From positions 1-64,000 of the forward strand of contig CAZTZL010000004.1 of NCBI GenBank assembly GCA_964617625.1: a DNA stretch of 64,000 nt, in the 5' to 3' direction. Position 1 is the first letter of the stretch; every line of letters begins with the position of its first letter. Below are positions 24,206-32,181 of the stretch, piece by piece. The DNA comes from CAZTZL01 sp964617625 (GTDB lineage: Bacteria > Zhuqueibacterota > QNDG01 > DSAB01). The notes beneath the pieces were generated by a model. The model was not told the DNA's origin. It ran no database searches and saw only the letters and a list, made by a program, of their open reading frames with translations. The position numbers and the translations under genes were made by a program.

Positions 24206-24688
24206 TTACAGTCGATTGTTTTGTATTGCCTTGATTTTCTCCAGCACGATATCAATATGTCCGGGAACATTAACTTTTCTCCAAACAGACACAATCTTTC
24301 CACTCGGATCAATCAAAAATGTACTTCTTTCAACACCAAAGTATTCCTTGCCATACATTTTCTTTTTGATCCAAACAGCGTATTTATCCATTACTTCGTG
24401 GTTTTCATCGCTGAGAAGCTTCACTTTAAGATTGTGCCTATCCCGAAAATTACAATGGCTCTTCGGTGAGTCAGGGCTGACACCGATAACAACTGCTTTC
24501 AATTTTATAAAAGCATCAATTGATTTCGAAAAATCAATGGCTTCGAGTGTACATCCGCTGGTATTGTCTTTCGGATAGAAATAGAGGACGACCCATTGGC
24601 CTTTAAAATCTTTTAGGCAAACCCGCTTTTCGTTGGCATCCGGCAGACAAAAGGAGAAAGCGGCTTCTCCTTTTTTTGGCAGAGTCAT
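24206..24688 (-). CDS. bcp: Thioredoxin-dependent peroxiredoxin (Bcp/PrxQ)
   Basis: 160 residues with a thioredoxin fold. The peroxidatic Cys is in DNTSGCTLEAIDF; the usual T-P-G-C-T reads T-S-G-C-T. Downstream are VVIGVSPDSPKSHCNF and the YGKEYFGVERSTFLID strand with the conserved Arg. The Cys four residues after the peroxidatic one in many PrxQ proteins is absent (Glu-Ala-Ile-Asp follows), suggesting a 1-Cys mechanism or a distant resolving Cys (SHCNF). It detoxifies peroxides in the cytoplasm. It is 11 nt after the ferritin gene and likely co-transcribed with it. Confidence 0.93.
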   Translation of the reverse strand: MTLPKKGEAAFSFCLPDANEKRVCLKDFKGQWVVLYFYPKDNTSGCTLEAIDFSKSIDAFIKLKAVVIGVSPDSPKSHCNFRDRHNLKVKLLSDENHEVMDKYAVWIKKKMYGKEYFGVERSTFLIDPSGKIVSVWRKVNVPGHIDIVLEKIKAIQNNRL

Positions 24689-24699
24689 AACGACACCTC

Positions 24700-25215
24700 T
24701 TATTCTTCACCTTTTAATTCGGAATGAAATGCTCTTTTCCCAAGTTCCCTGTCCAGCATAAACAATCCGCCTCCTGATTCGCCGACCATCTTGAGCTTGT
24801 CCAAAATTTCATGATCGTTGGCTTCTTCTTCAACCTGTTCGGTCACAAACCACTGAAGAAATATTTGCGTGGCATGATCGTTTTCTTTTAAAGATAGATC
24901 AACAAGATCATTGATGCTCTTGGTGACAAATTGTTCATGAGCAAGGGTTTTCTCGAACATATCAACAGGCGATTTGTAATCGGTTTGCGGCTTTTCGATT
25001 GCCTGAAGTTTCACTTGCGCACCCTGTCCATGCAAATATTTGTAAATCCGCATGGCGTGTTCATTCTCTTCCTGATATTGGACCATAAACCAGTTGGCAA
25101 ATCCACTCAGACCTGTATGTTCGCTATAGGCAGCCATCGAAAGATAAATATAAGCAGAATACATTTCTTTATTAATTTGAACATTTAAGGCTTCTGCAAT
25201 TTTTTTACTCAGCAT
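24700..25215 (-). CDS. ftnA: Bacterial ferritin (FtnA type)
   Basis: 171 residues matching non-haem ferritin. Ferroxidase-centre residues lie in INKEMYSAYIYLSMAAY, YQEENEHAMRIYKYL and WFVTEQVEEEANDHEIL. A closing GGGLFMLDRELGKR is typical of FtnA. It stores iron as a mineral in a 24-mer and limits Fenton chemistry. There is a clear AGGAG before the ATG. It heads a two-gene unit with the peroxiredoxin. Confidence 0.96.
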   Translation of the reverse strand: MLSKKIAEALNVQINKEMYSAYIYLSMAAYSEHTGLSGFANWFMVQYQEENEHAMRIYKYLHGQGAQVKLQAIEKPQTDYKSPVDMFEKTLAHEQFVTKSINDLVDLSLKENDHATQIFLQWFVTEQVEEEANDHEILDKLKMVGESGGGLFMLDRELGKRAFHSELKGEE

Positions 25216-25279
25216 ATATTATTCTCCTTTTCTAATTTGTTTTAACACAAAAAAGATGTCCCATCCTTAACTTTTTGAT

Positions 25280-25438
25280 TTACTGCTTTTCAAATTCATC
25301 CTTGCCAGCACCGCATTCCGGGCATACCCAGTCATCGGGAATTTTTTCAAACGGTGTCCCCGGAGCCACATCGTTATCGGGATCGCCCACAGCAGGATCA
25401 TACACATAACCGCATATTTTACAAACCCACTTTTCCAT
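25280..25438 (-). CDS. Rubredoxin
   Basis: A 52-residue protein: both iron-binding knuckles are present, C6-x2-C9-G (WVCKICGYVYDP) and C39-x2-C42-G (WVCPECGAGKDEFE), with the acidic middle and the PDDWVCP core typical of the family. AGGAGG sits 8 nt before the ATG at 25438. It is the expected electron donor to the superoxide reductase and rubrerythrin encoded in the same island. It is flanked by gaps of 64 and 79 nt and may be transcribed on its own; TTGATT and TACAAC boxes 17 nt apart lie upstream. Confidence 0.97.
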   Translation of the reverse strand: MEKWVCKICGYVYDPAVGDPDNDVAPGTPFEKIPDDWVCPECGAGKDEFEKQ

Positions 25439-25517
25439 AGTACGCACCTCCTTCTGTTAGTTGTAAATTAATTGTATTTTTAAATCAACTGTTTATGAAG
25501 AATCGATCGTCCACCCT

Positions 25518-26735
25518 TTATGGATTTAATTTTTCCGGTGTATATCCGACATTTCTAATTGCTTTTTCAACAGATTCGGCAGACACATTTCCGTTTACAC
25601 CAACTATTTTTTTACCAAGATCCACGACCACTTTTTCTACTCCTGGAATAGATTCAACAGCATTTTTTACAGTCATTTGGCAATGCTTACAGGTCATATC
25701 TTTTACGGACAATTCCAGTTTCATATCCGCCACTTCCTTTCTTGTATGAATCAAACCGCGAAGAATGAGAACCAACAGAACCGCTCCTGAAGTAATCGTC
25801 ACAACAGGTGGAATCATTTTCGAATGATGATGAACAAACGCAATATCTCCGCCCAGACGGAACCACAACAGATTAAACAGCCACCCAACAACAAGGGAGA
25901 CAATTATGATTGAGCTTAAATAAAAATAAAATGCTTTTTTCCCAAGTTTGGACCATACAAACGATAATGTGACTGTGTTTGTGGCCGGTCCTGCAATGAG
26001 GAAGACCAGAGCGGCTCCTGGAGCAAATCCTTTCTGGATGAGTGCGGCCGCAATAGGAATCGAACCCGTCGCACAGACATAGAGCGGAATAGCAATAACG
26101 AGCATGATAATAAAATGAATCCAGGGATTTGAAAAATGGCTCAGAATCAAATCCTCGGGGATAACCGCTGTCAAAATTCCACCGATGACCACACCGAAGA
26201 GAAGCCATTTACCAATATCACCTGCCAGTTCAATGAAACCATACTGAAAGACTTCCCTGAATCTGAACTTTGTCGATAATTTTTCATGGGTATGCGTATG
26301 ATGTATAACTGTTTTTTCCGGATTGAAAACAGCATCAAGGAATCCGATCAGAAGACCGGATAAAAACGCTGCAATGGGCCTGAAAACAGCAAACAAAGGA
26401 CCCATTAATGAATAGGTAGCAGCAATGGAGTCCACACCCGTGGTCGGTGTTGAAATGAGGAATGCGAGCGTAGCACTTCGGTTTGCTCCTTCCCTTCGTA
26501 ATGAAGCCGCAACCGGAATCACGCCGCAGGAGCACAGCGGCAACGGAATGCCAAGAATGGTGGCTTTCAGGATTGATGAAAATCTCCCTCCACCGAGATG
26601 ATGCGCTATAAAATCCGATCCTAAAAAAGCATGCAATATCCCGGCGACAAATAACCCGAGCAATAGATAGGGTGCCACTGCAAGCCAGAGATCGACGGAA
26701 GCTTTCAGGATATTGTACAATAAATCGATTATCAT
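25518..26735 (-). CDS. SO_0444-family Cu/Zn-type permease with C-terminal HMA domain
   Basis: 405 residues. Eight or more hydrophobic helices carry the duplicated permease blocks ILGIPLPLCSCGVIPVA near residue 60 and VIAIPLYVCATGSIPIAAALI near 214, and a His-rich loop (IHHTHTHEK) lies between them. After residue 335 a heavy-metal-associated domain begins with KDMTCKHCQMTVKNAV. The family (DUF318/ArsP-like) is linked to metal or organo-arsenical efflux. It lies 9 nt after rubrerythrin in the perR-led run, which suggests metal control as part of the oxidative response; the ion is not identifiable. Confidence 0.88.
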   Translation of the reverse strand: MIIDLLYNILKASVDLWLAVAPYLLLGLFVAGILHAFLGSDFIAHHLGGGRFSSILKATILGIPLPLCSCGVIPVAASLRREGANRSATLAFLISTPTTGVDSIAATYSLMGPLFAVFRPIAAFLSGLLIGFLDAVFNPEKTVIHHTHTHEKLSTKFRFREVFQYGFIELAGDIGKWLLFGVVIGGILTAVIPEDLILSHFSNPWIHFIIMLVIAIPLYVCATGSIPIAAALIQKGFAPGAALVFLIAGPATNTVTLSFVWSKLGKKAFYFYLSSIIIVSLVVGWLFNLLWFRLGGDIAFVHHHSKMIPPVVTITSGAVLLVLILRGLIHTRKEVADMKLELSVKDMTCKHCQMTVKNAVESIPGVEKVVVDLGKKIVGVNGNVSAESVEKAIRNVGYTPEKLNP

Positions 26736-26744
26736 TGAAAACCT

Positions 26745-27248
26745 TTAGAATTTTACAAATTTATCTTTTGAAACACCGCAAACCGGACAATTATCGGGAA
26801 CATCGCCTGATACCGTATATCCACAGACAGGACAAATATAAATATCGTTCATTTCGATATCTTTCCCCTGTTTTACGAATTCTCTGGCTTCCGAATACAT
26901 GGCCGAATGAATTTTCTCCGCTTCGATGGCGTAGTGAATCGAACGGATGGCCTCTTTTTCTGTCTGAAGTTTCGCCACGGCATCATAGGCCGGGTACATC
27001 TCTTCCACCTCAAAATTCTCTCCGTCTATGGCGGATTGAAGGTTTTCGCTTGTATCTCCCAGATCTCCGAGTGCTTTCAAATGATTGGTTGCATGCACCT
27101 GTTCGGCAAATGATATGGCTTTGAACAACCGGGCAATATTGGATTTACCCTCACTTTCCGCTTTTTTGGAAAAAGCAAAATATTTCATATGAGCTTGACT
27201 TTCGCCTGCGAATGCGTCTTTTAAGTTCTTTTCTGTCATTTTCTTCAT
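26745..27248 (-). CDS. rbr: Rubrerythrin
   Basis: 167 residues: an N-terminal diiron four-helix bundle (AFAGESQAHMKYFAFSKKAE, FAEQVHATNHLKAL, EEMYPAYDAVAKLQ, YAIEAEKIHSAMY) and a C-terminal rubredoxin domain with ICPVCGY and NCPVCGVSKDKF. This full architecture reduces hydrogen peroxide using NADH-derived electrons. A GAGG-type site precedes the start. It sits in the run perR, Rieske, exported protein, DUF5777, rbr, permease, with gaps of 35 nt or less around it. Confidence 0.97.
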   Translation of the reverse strand: MKKMTEKNLKDAFAGESQAHMKYFAFSKKAESEGKSNIARLFKAISFAEQVHATNHLKALGDLGDTSENLQSAIDGENFEVEEMYPAYDAVAKLQTEKEAIRSIHYAIEAEKIHSAMYSEAREFVKQGKDIEMNDIYICPVCGYTVSGDVPDNCPVCGVSKDKFVKF

Positions 27249-27283
27249 TCTTTATACCTCCTGAATTGATTTCGTATAAAAAA

Positions 27284-28033
27284 TCAAAATTCAAAAAACC
27301 GGTGTATTGTAAACCCAAAATGTAAATCATTCGAATCTGCACCCTGCATTAATATCCGATTGCCGAGTCCATAACTATTACTCAGAAGAAAATGAAACTG
27401 ATGGCCATACGTCAGCATTTTGAGTCCAAATGCAAAAATATTATTGCGATCTTTTAGATCCGAATTGAGTATAGGATAGTATTCACCTATAAAATGCAGG
27501 TTTTTAGTTAACTGAATATCCCCTCCAAGACCCAATCCAAGATTTTCATTATAACCATCATAACCCAAATTAATTACAGGCGTTAAGCGGTTGAACAAAG
27601 GTTCTATACGGGATACCATTTGGAAAAACATATGATACTTCCGACAATTGATCGCCTGCTCGAAAGAAAAATACTCGGCTTCGACTTGAAACTGGAAAAT
27701 CCGAATAGGAAATGGAATTTTATACTGAATGCCCAGAGAATACGCCTTCAATGGAGAATTAAAAACGTAGGATCCCGAAATACCGATTCCGCTTCCCACG
27801 AAAACTCGCAGCCCAAGTCCCGGATTAGCGCCTCCCTGCATTCCGAAAAATGTTTCGAGTGGCTTTTCAGTTGCTACACCATAAAAACGATGTACAATGG
27901 TAAATTGCATCTGACGTGCCTCAAGATCCGAAGGCACACTCAGATTCAGCATGGCGTATTTTTCATAAGCAAAAATGAAACCAGGCAAAGCTGTTAATAC
28001 AATTAAAAGAAAATTACTTTTTTTCCGTATCAT
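27284..28033 (-). CDS. Outer-membrane beta-barrel protein, DUF5777-like
   Basis: About 249 residues. The ATG at 28033 is preferred to a TTG five codons upstream because it gives a clean leader (FLLIVLTALPGFIFA). The mature protein starts with YAMLNLSVPSDLEARQM and continues as alternating hydrophobic and polar strands ending in F, typical of a small outer-membrane barrel and resembling DUF5777. Barrels of this type often lie beside periplasmic Rieske or YceI-like proteins in FCB bacteria, as here. Its cargo or role is unknown. Confidence 0.65.
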   Translation of the reverse strand: MIRKKSNFLLIVLTALPGFIFAYEKYAMLNLSVPSDLEARQMQFTIVHRFYGVATEKPLETFFGMQGGANPGLGLRVFVGSGIGISGSYVFNSPLKAYSLGIQYKIPFPIRIFQFQVEAEYFSFEQAINCRKYHMFFQMVSRIEPLFNRLTPVINLGYDGYNENLGLGLGGDIQLTKNLHFIGEYYPILNSDLKDRNNIFAFGLKMLTYGHQFHFLLSNSYGLGNRILMQGADSNDLHFGFTIHRFFEF

Positions 28034-28056
28034 CCCAAACTCCCACAATTAGTGGA

Positions 28057-28410
28057 TTACTCCGACTGAACTGTGATTTTGACTTTTTTCTTTCCATATA
28101 TACTGCATTGCGCAGTCACAGTAATCTCGTCCCCCGTCTTTGCGCCAGGAATTAAATAGGTAGCTTTCTGCTCATCCGGATTCAATTGGATTGCAAACGT
28201 CTGCTGAATGATCTCATTGCCATTGAGCTGAACGACAATCTTACCAATCCGATGCTTCACCACATCTTTTGTGTTATGTACAGCTACAACAGTCAAAATA
28301 TGATCCTGCAGATTAAAATTGAGATCGACTTTACTTGGTGGATGAGCAAAAGCAATTTGGACAAACAAGAATGAAAAAAGCATAACGGATAAAATTGATT
28401 TTATTTTCAA
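28057..28410 (-). CDS. Small exported protein, SOR-like Ig fold suspected
   Basis: About 117 residues. I place the start at a TTG (28410) preceded by GGAGGG, because it yields a perfect signal peptide (SILSVMLFSFLFVQIAFA then HPP). An in-frame ATG at 28479 overlaps the Rieske stop by 4 nt but would add an unlikely second hydrophobic segment. The mature chain (HPPSKVDLNFN, VVAVHNTKDVVKHRIGKIVVQLNG) has the strand spacing and His-rich entry seen in superoxide-reductase-like Ig domains, yet lacks the closing C-N-x-H block. It is probably a periplasmic partner of the Rieske protein; the activity is unknown. Confidence 0.55.
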   Translation of the reverse strand: MKIKSILSVMLFSFLFVQIAFAHPPSKVDLNFNLQDHILTVVAVHNTKDVVKHRIGKIVVQLNGNEIIQQTFAIQLNPDEQKATYLIPGAKTGDEITVTAQCSIYGKKKVKITVQSE

Positions 28411-28475
28411 CGGAAGGGCCCTCCATTTGTTAGATGCATAAAATATTAACGAAATTAAAATAAAAAGTTTCCAAT

Positions 28476-28934
28476 TCATGAATCGAGATGGAGTATAATC
28501 TGATTACTTTCTAAAGTCGCCAGGATTTCTTCCAGCGGAAAAGGAGCCGGACCGCTTACATTATCACCAGATAGATTGTATCGAGAGCCATGCCCGCAGG
28601 GACCGGAACAGACCATGATGCCATTCACAGGCAGATCGATTTCACAGCCGGCATGCGTACAGCGGCTCGAAAAAGCAACCGTTTCTGTTTCGGAAATTCG
28701 AATAACGATAACAGGCAGTGCATATCCCGGCACGTCATCAAATTTTAAAGCACCATTTACCGAATTTAATACTTGATTGTCCGATTGATTCAGATCGATA
28801 ACATAATTGTTTTCATTTTGATTTGATTGCATGGGACATGTTTTATCTTTACTGCAGGACGATATCAACTGCCCTATCCCGGTTATACCGATGGCCACCG
28901 AGCACGATTGTTTTAAAAATCTTCTTCTTTCCAT
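28476..28934 (-). CDS. Tat-exported Rieske [2Fe-2S] protein with altered second ligand box
   Basis: About 152 residues. The ATG at 28934 has AAGGA at proper spacing. A twin-arginine leader (ERRRFLKQSCSVAIGITG) is followed by a Cys at a possible lipobox (LISSC), then a Rieske domain with FSSRCTHAGCEI. The usual second box C-P-C-H-G-S is replaced by CSGPCGHGS, so the spacing between Cys and His ligands is changed. It should act as a periplasmic electron carrier; cluster binding needs testing. It is coupled downstream to the small exported protein and follows perR by about 35 nt. Confidence 0.8.
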   Translation of the reverse strand: MERRRFLKQSCSVAIGITGIGQLISSCSKDKTCPMQSNQNENNYVIDLNQSDNQVLNSVNGALKFDDVPGYALPVIVIRISETETVAFSSRCTHAGCEIDLPVNGIMVCSGPCGHGSRYNLSGDNVSGPAPFPLEEILATLESNQIILHLDS

Positions 28935-28968
28935 AATCATTCCTTAAAAAAGGATAATGACGAATATG

Positions 28969-29373
28969 TTATTTGGAGTGATCGCATTCCGAACAAATGC
29001 CCTGAAATTCAAGAAAATGATTATGAATGCGATATCCTGTTAATTTCTCGATTTCATCGATCGATACACGCGGTGAAATATGAGGCACATCTTCTACTTT
29101 TCCACAGACCGTGCAGCGCACATGATAATGATCCCGCAGATCGCCGTCGTAACATCTTAATCCCTTGCCAATGTTCAATTCCTGAATCTTGCCTTCATCC
29201 CGTAATAAACTCAGATTCCGGTAAACGGTACCGAGACTGATATTGGCCATTTGCTTTCGGGCCATTTCGAAAATACGATCAGCCGTAGGGTGGCAGTGTG
29301 TCGACCGAATGACACGAAGCACAAGATTACGCTGGCGGCTTGATTTCAATTTTCTCTCTTGTTTGATCGACAT
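28969..29373 (-). CDS. perR: Fur-family peroxide regulator, PerR-like
   Basis: 134 residues: a winged-helix DNA-binding half (CHPTADRIFEMARK, ISLGTVYRNLSLLRDEG) and a metal-binding dimerisation half. Structural zinc cysteines are C87-x2-C90 and C127-x2-C130. Residues matching the PerR regulatory iron site are His28, Asp76, His82, His84 and Asp95. The Asp rather than Glu at the position equivalent to Bacillus Asp104 favours PerR over Fur. It leads a run of peroxide-defence genes and has a palindrome in its own promoter, consistent with autoregulation. Confidence 0.88.
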   Translation of the reverse strand: MSIKQERKLKSSRQRNLVLRVIRSTHCHPTADRIFEMARKQMANISLGTVYRNLSLLRDEGKIQELNIGKGLRCYDGDLRDHYHVRCTVCGKVEDVPHISPRVSIDEIEKLTGYRIHNHFLEFQGICSECDHSK

Positions 29374-29392
29374 TTATAAGCCATAATAATAA

Positions 29393-29434
29393 TAGGAACT
29401 ATTCCTAATATAAATGATTTATTGTGAATGTCAA
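29393..29434 (-). promoter_or_regulatory. perR promoter with overlapping palindromic operator
   Basis: On the minus strand TTGACA (29434-29429), 16 nt, TATATT (29412-29407). The inverted repeat TAGGAACTATTCCTA (29393-29407) starts within the -10 box, where a bound repressor would block polymerase. It lies 20 nt before the perR ATG, in the only sizeable gap upstream of the gene. Confidence 0.6.
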
Positions 29435-29453
29435 GTGTTTTCCATTTAGCCGG

Positions 29454-30932
29454 CTATTTATTATTTGTTTTAAAAATCTTTTCCAGGCTCTCCTTGCTCT
29501 GTTTTTTGGTCAGCAGACTGACAACGATAAGCATAAATACAGAAACAATTAATGCAGGATAAATACTTGGAATTCCCCATGGGTCCCCTCCTTTTAACAC
29601 GCCTGGCCACAAAGCTGGTATTAATATTTCTAAAATTAATGCCAGTAATGCTCCTGATAAAATGGAAGCCAGGCCTCCCGCTTTTGTTGCTCTCTTCCAG
29701 GCAAGCGCTGCAATGAGTGCCGGCGTAATCGAAACACCGTACATTGTATAGGCAAAATAACTGTATCTTAATACGGATATTGGTTTTTTTAATATTGTTG
29801 GTATAAATATCATTAAAAAAGCACATATCCCCAAAAGAATCACAACAACTTTCTGAATGATAACTAATTGTTTATCTTTTATTTCCTTCTTCCGGAATGC
29901 CTGGATAATATCTCTGACCACATTCGTACTCGGAGACAATAAATAATTCATTCCTGTTGAAATAACGACGGCACAGGCAGCTGCCAATAAAAGAATTCCG
30001 ACTGGCGCAGGAACCATATACCTTGCTGCAACAAGCACCATAGAGGCTGGATCATATCCCTGATTCCAGAATTTCGATGCGGCAAACACGGCAATCACCA
30101 CAACGACAGTTTCTACAAAAATTGTTCCGACAATCCACAAAGCAACTGCCTGTTTTGCATCTTTGGGCGTCTTGGCGCTGTAAAACTTCTGATACATCGA
30201 TTGAACACCCATGAGAAGCATCATGGTTGCCAGAAAATATCCGAAAGCTTTTAATGCAGGATGCGCACCGAAATCTTCACTGAATACCTGGAAATGCCCG
30301 GCAGGCAGTGCCTTAACGGCCTGCGACAATCCACCCGCATTGATGATTACAAACGGCGTTGCCAGAATACATGCTGCTACTATTATGATGCCGTTCGGTA
30401 GATCCGTATAAGCTACCGCCATCATTCCCGCAAGCGCAGTGAAAGTAATTACAAAAAACGCGCTGAGCGCCTGTCCCAATTCGACTGATATTCTCCCATC
30501 CGTAATCACATTAAGAATATAACCGCCAGCTCTGAACTGATAACTGACAATAGTTACAAATGCAATAATCAATGCGATCGCCCCAAAAACTCTCGCAAAT
30601 TTTCCGTATCGTACTTCTAAAATATCTCCAATAGTGTACTGACCGAATGTTCTTATTTTCCCGGCAAGAAAATATATAATGATGATTCCAACCCATGCTC
30701 CTGCAGGCATCCAAATCGAACTGAATCCTGCTTTGTAAGCGTATTCCGCACCGGCAATGAATGTTCCGGAACCGATCCATGTGCATATCAAAGTAAAAAC
30801 CATGACACGGATCGATAACGATCGTCCCGCCACCATAAAGTCGTCGTGGCTTTTGACCCGCCTGGATCGAATAATATTGAATGCCATCAGGACAAGGACA
30901 TAGGCTAAAATGATATAAAGATACCAGTGCAT
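29454..30932 (-). CDS. Sodium:solute symporter (SSS family)
   Basis: 492 residues with about 13 hydrophobic helices. Family features: SHDDFMVAGRSLS after the first helix, TWIGSGTFIAGAEYAYKAGF near residue 52, and the sodium-site region around AYTDLPNGIIIVAA near 175. The second half contains STGMNYLLSPSTNVVRD. The substrate is not evident; sugars, amino acids and carboxylates are all carried by this family. It lies 35 nt after the M24 peptidase gene, so uptake of a peptide-derived solute such as proline is a reasonable guess. Confidence 0.9.
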   Translation of the reverse strand: MHWYLYIILAYVLVLMAFNIIRSRRVKSHDDFMVAGRSLSIRVMVFTLICTWIGSGTFIAGAEYAYKAGFSSIWMPAGAWVGIIIIYFLAGKIRTFGQYTIGDILEVRYGKFARVFGAIALIIAFVTIVSYQFRAGGYILNVITDGRISVELGQALSAFFVITFTALAGMMAVAYTDLPNGIIIVAACILATPFVIINAGGLSQAVKALPAGHFQVFSEDFGAHPALKAFGYFLATMMLLMGVQSMYQKFYSAKTPKDAKQAVALWIVGTIFVETVVVVIAVFAASKFWNQGYDPASMVLVAARYMVPAPVGILLLAAACAVVISTGMNYLLSPSTNVVRDIIQAFRKKEIKDKQLVIIQKVVVILLGICAFLMIFIPTILKKPISVLRYSYFAYTMYGVSITPALIAALAWKRATKAGGLASILSGALLALILEILIPALWPGVLKGGDPWGIPSIYPALIVSVFMLIVVSLLTKKQSKESLEKIFKTNNK

Positions 30933-30967
30933 CTTTCCTCCTCTTCTTGCATTATTTTTTTAGATGA

Positions 30968-32152
30968 TCAGTCAATTAAAATGAGTTCTTCCTGTTCTTT
31001 CCCCGCAACAATGATCTTTTTGTCTAATGTGATAAAGACATCGATCTCCGTCCGGACAGCCATCTCCCCTTCTAAATAAATTCCCGGCTCTATGGAAAAA
31101 CAAATTCCGGGAATGAGCTGCCGTTCCTCTTTTGTTTCCAAATTGTCGATGTGAACGCCGTTGCCGTGCACCTCCTCCCCGATGGAATGTCCGGTGCGGT
31201 GGATAAAATAATTTCCGTACCCTGCATTCTTGATGACATCCCGGCAGGCTTTGTCCACTTCCCATCCATAGCACACTTCATTTTTTTCAAATCGATTTTT
31301 GACGAATTCCAGGGCCGCTTTCCGCGCATCTCTGGCAATTTCGAATATCTTCACATATTTTTCAGGAGGGGAATCGCCTACAAAACCGCACCAGGTAATG
31401 TCCGAAAAAATGGCCCCTGGTTGATTCAGCTTGGCCCAGAGATCAATTAAAACCATATCCTCTTTTTTAATGACATAGGCATTCTCCTTCGTCGGTTCGA
31501 AATGGGGATTGGCGGGATGACCATTCACGCCTACAATCGGCCACTCATTCATACAGGTCAATTTTTGCTCTTCGAATCGTCTGACAATAAACTGCTGAAT
31601 ATCGTATTCTGTGATTTTTCGATTCTCTCGTATTGCTTTTCCGATTTCCTGAAATGCTTCATCTTTAATTTGATAGATTTTCTTACTTGCTTCAATATGG
31701 GACTGATATCCCGCTTCATCGATGACTGCTTCGAATATCTGCACCAGATCCGCTGACGAGACAATCTCATATCCAAATTTTTTAATAAGCTCTATCGTAC
31801 CGCCATCAACCATGGAAACATAAGGAATGTTGTTCAACGGGGAATACTGCATGGCAATCTTTTTGGGTACGGGACCGAGTATCTGCTTCAATGACGAATG
31901 AAGTTCTTCCCAGGCCAGATAGAACTGTTTCCTTCCGGGAAGTGCATCCAATTTCGTAGGCTCTACTTTATGAATTAGACGAACGGGCTCCCCTTCAGCC
32001 GGTATATAATAGAACCACCTCCGGCTGGTGAATTTACCGAAATCCATGCCCAGAATCCGATATGCAATCGGATCCCGGTTGTGAAAATCGTAAAAAAGCC
32101 ATCCGTCGAACCCGGATGCTCTGATCGCTTCTTGAATTTTATGAAGTTTCAT
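30968..32152 (-). CDS. M24 family metallopeptidase (Xaa-Pro aminopeptidase-like)
   Basis: 394 residues. The N-terminal creatinase-like domain is followed by a pita-bread catalytic domain with the five metal ligands in order: Asp in VLIDLWAKL, Asp in FSDITWCG, His in HRTGHSIGEEVHG, Glu in FSIEPGIY and Glu in VRTEIDVF. It should release N-terminal residues ahead of proline or cleave Xaa-Pro dipeptides in the cytoplasm, as no signal peptide is seen. Probably co-transcribed with the downstream symporter. Confidence 0.9.
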   Translation of the reverse strand: MKLHKIQEAIRASGFDGWLFYDFHNRDPIAYRILGMDFGKFTSRRWFYYIPAEGEPVRLIHKVEPTKLDALPGRKQFYLAWEELHSSLKQILGPVPKKIAMQYSPLNNIPYVSMVDGGTIELIKKFGYEIVSSADLVQIFEAVIDEAGYQSHIEASKKIYQIKDEAFQEIGKAIRENRKITEYDIQQFIVRRFEEQKLTCMNEWPIVGVNGHPANPHFEPTKENAYVIKKEDMVLIDLWAKLNQPGAIFSDITWCGFVGDSPPEKYVKIFEIARDARKAALEFVKNRFEKNEVCYGWEVDKACRDVIKNAGYGNYFIHRTGHSIGEEVHGNGVHIDNLETKEERQLIPGICFSIEPGIYLEGEMAVRTEIDVFITLDKKIIVAGKEQEELILID

Positions 32153-32181
32153 TATCGTTCTCCCGTTTATTTTGTGAAAAT

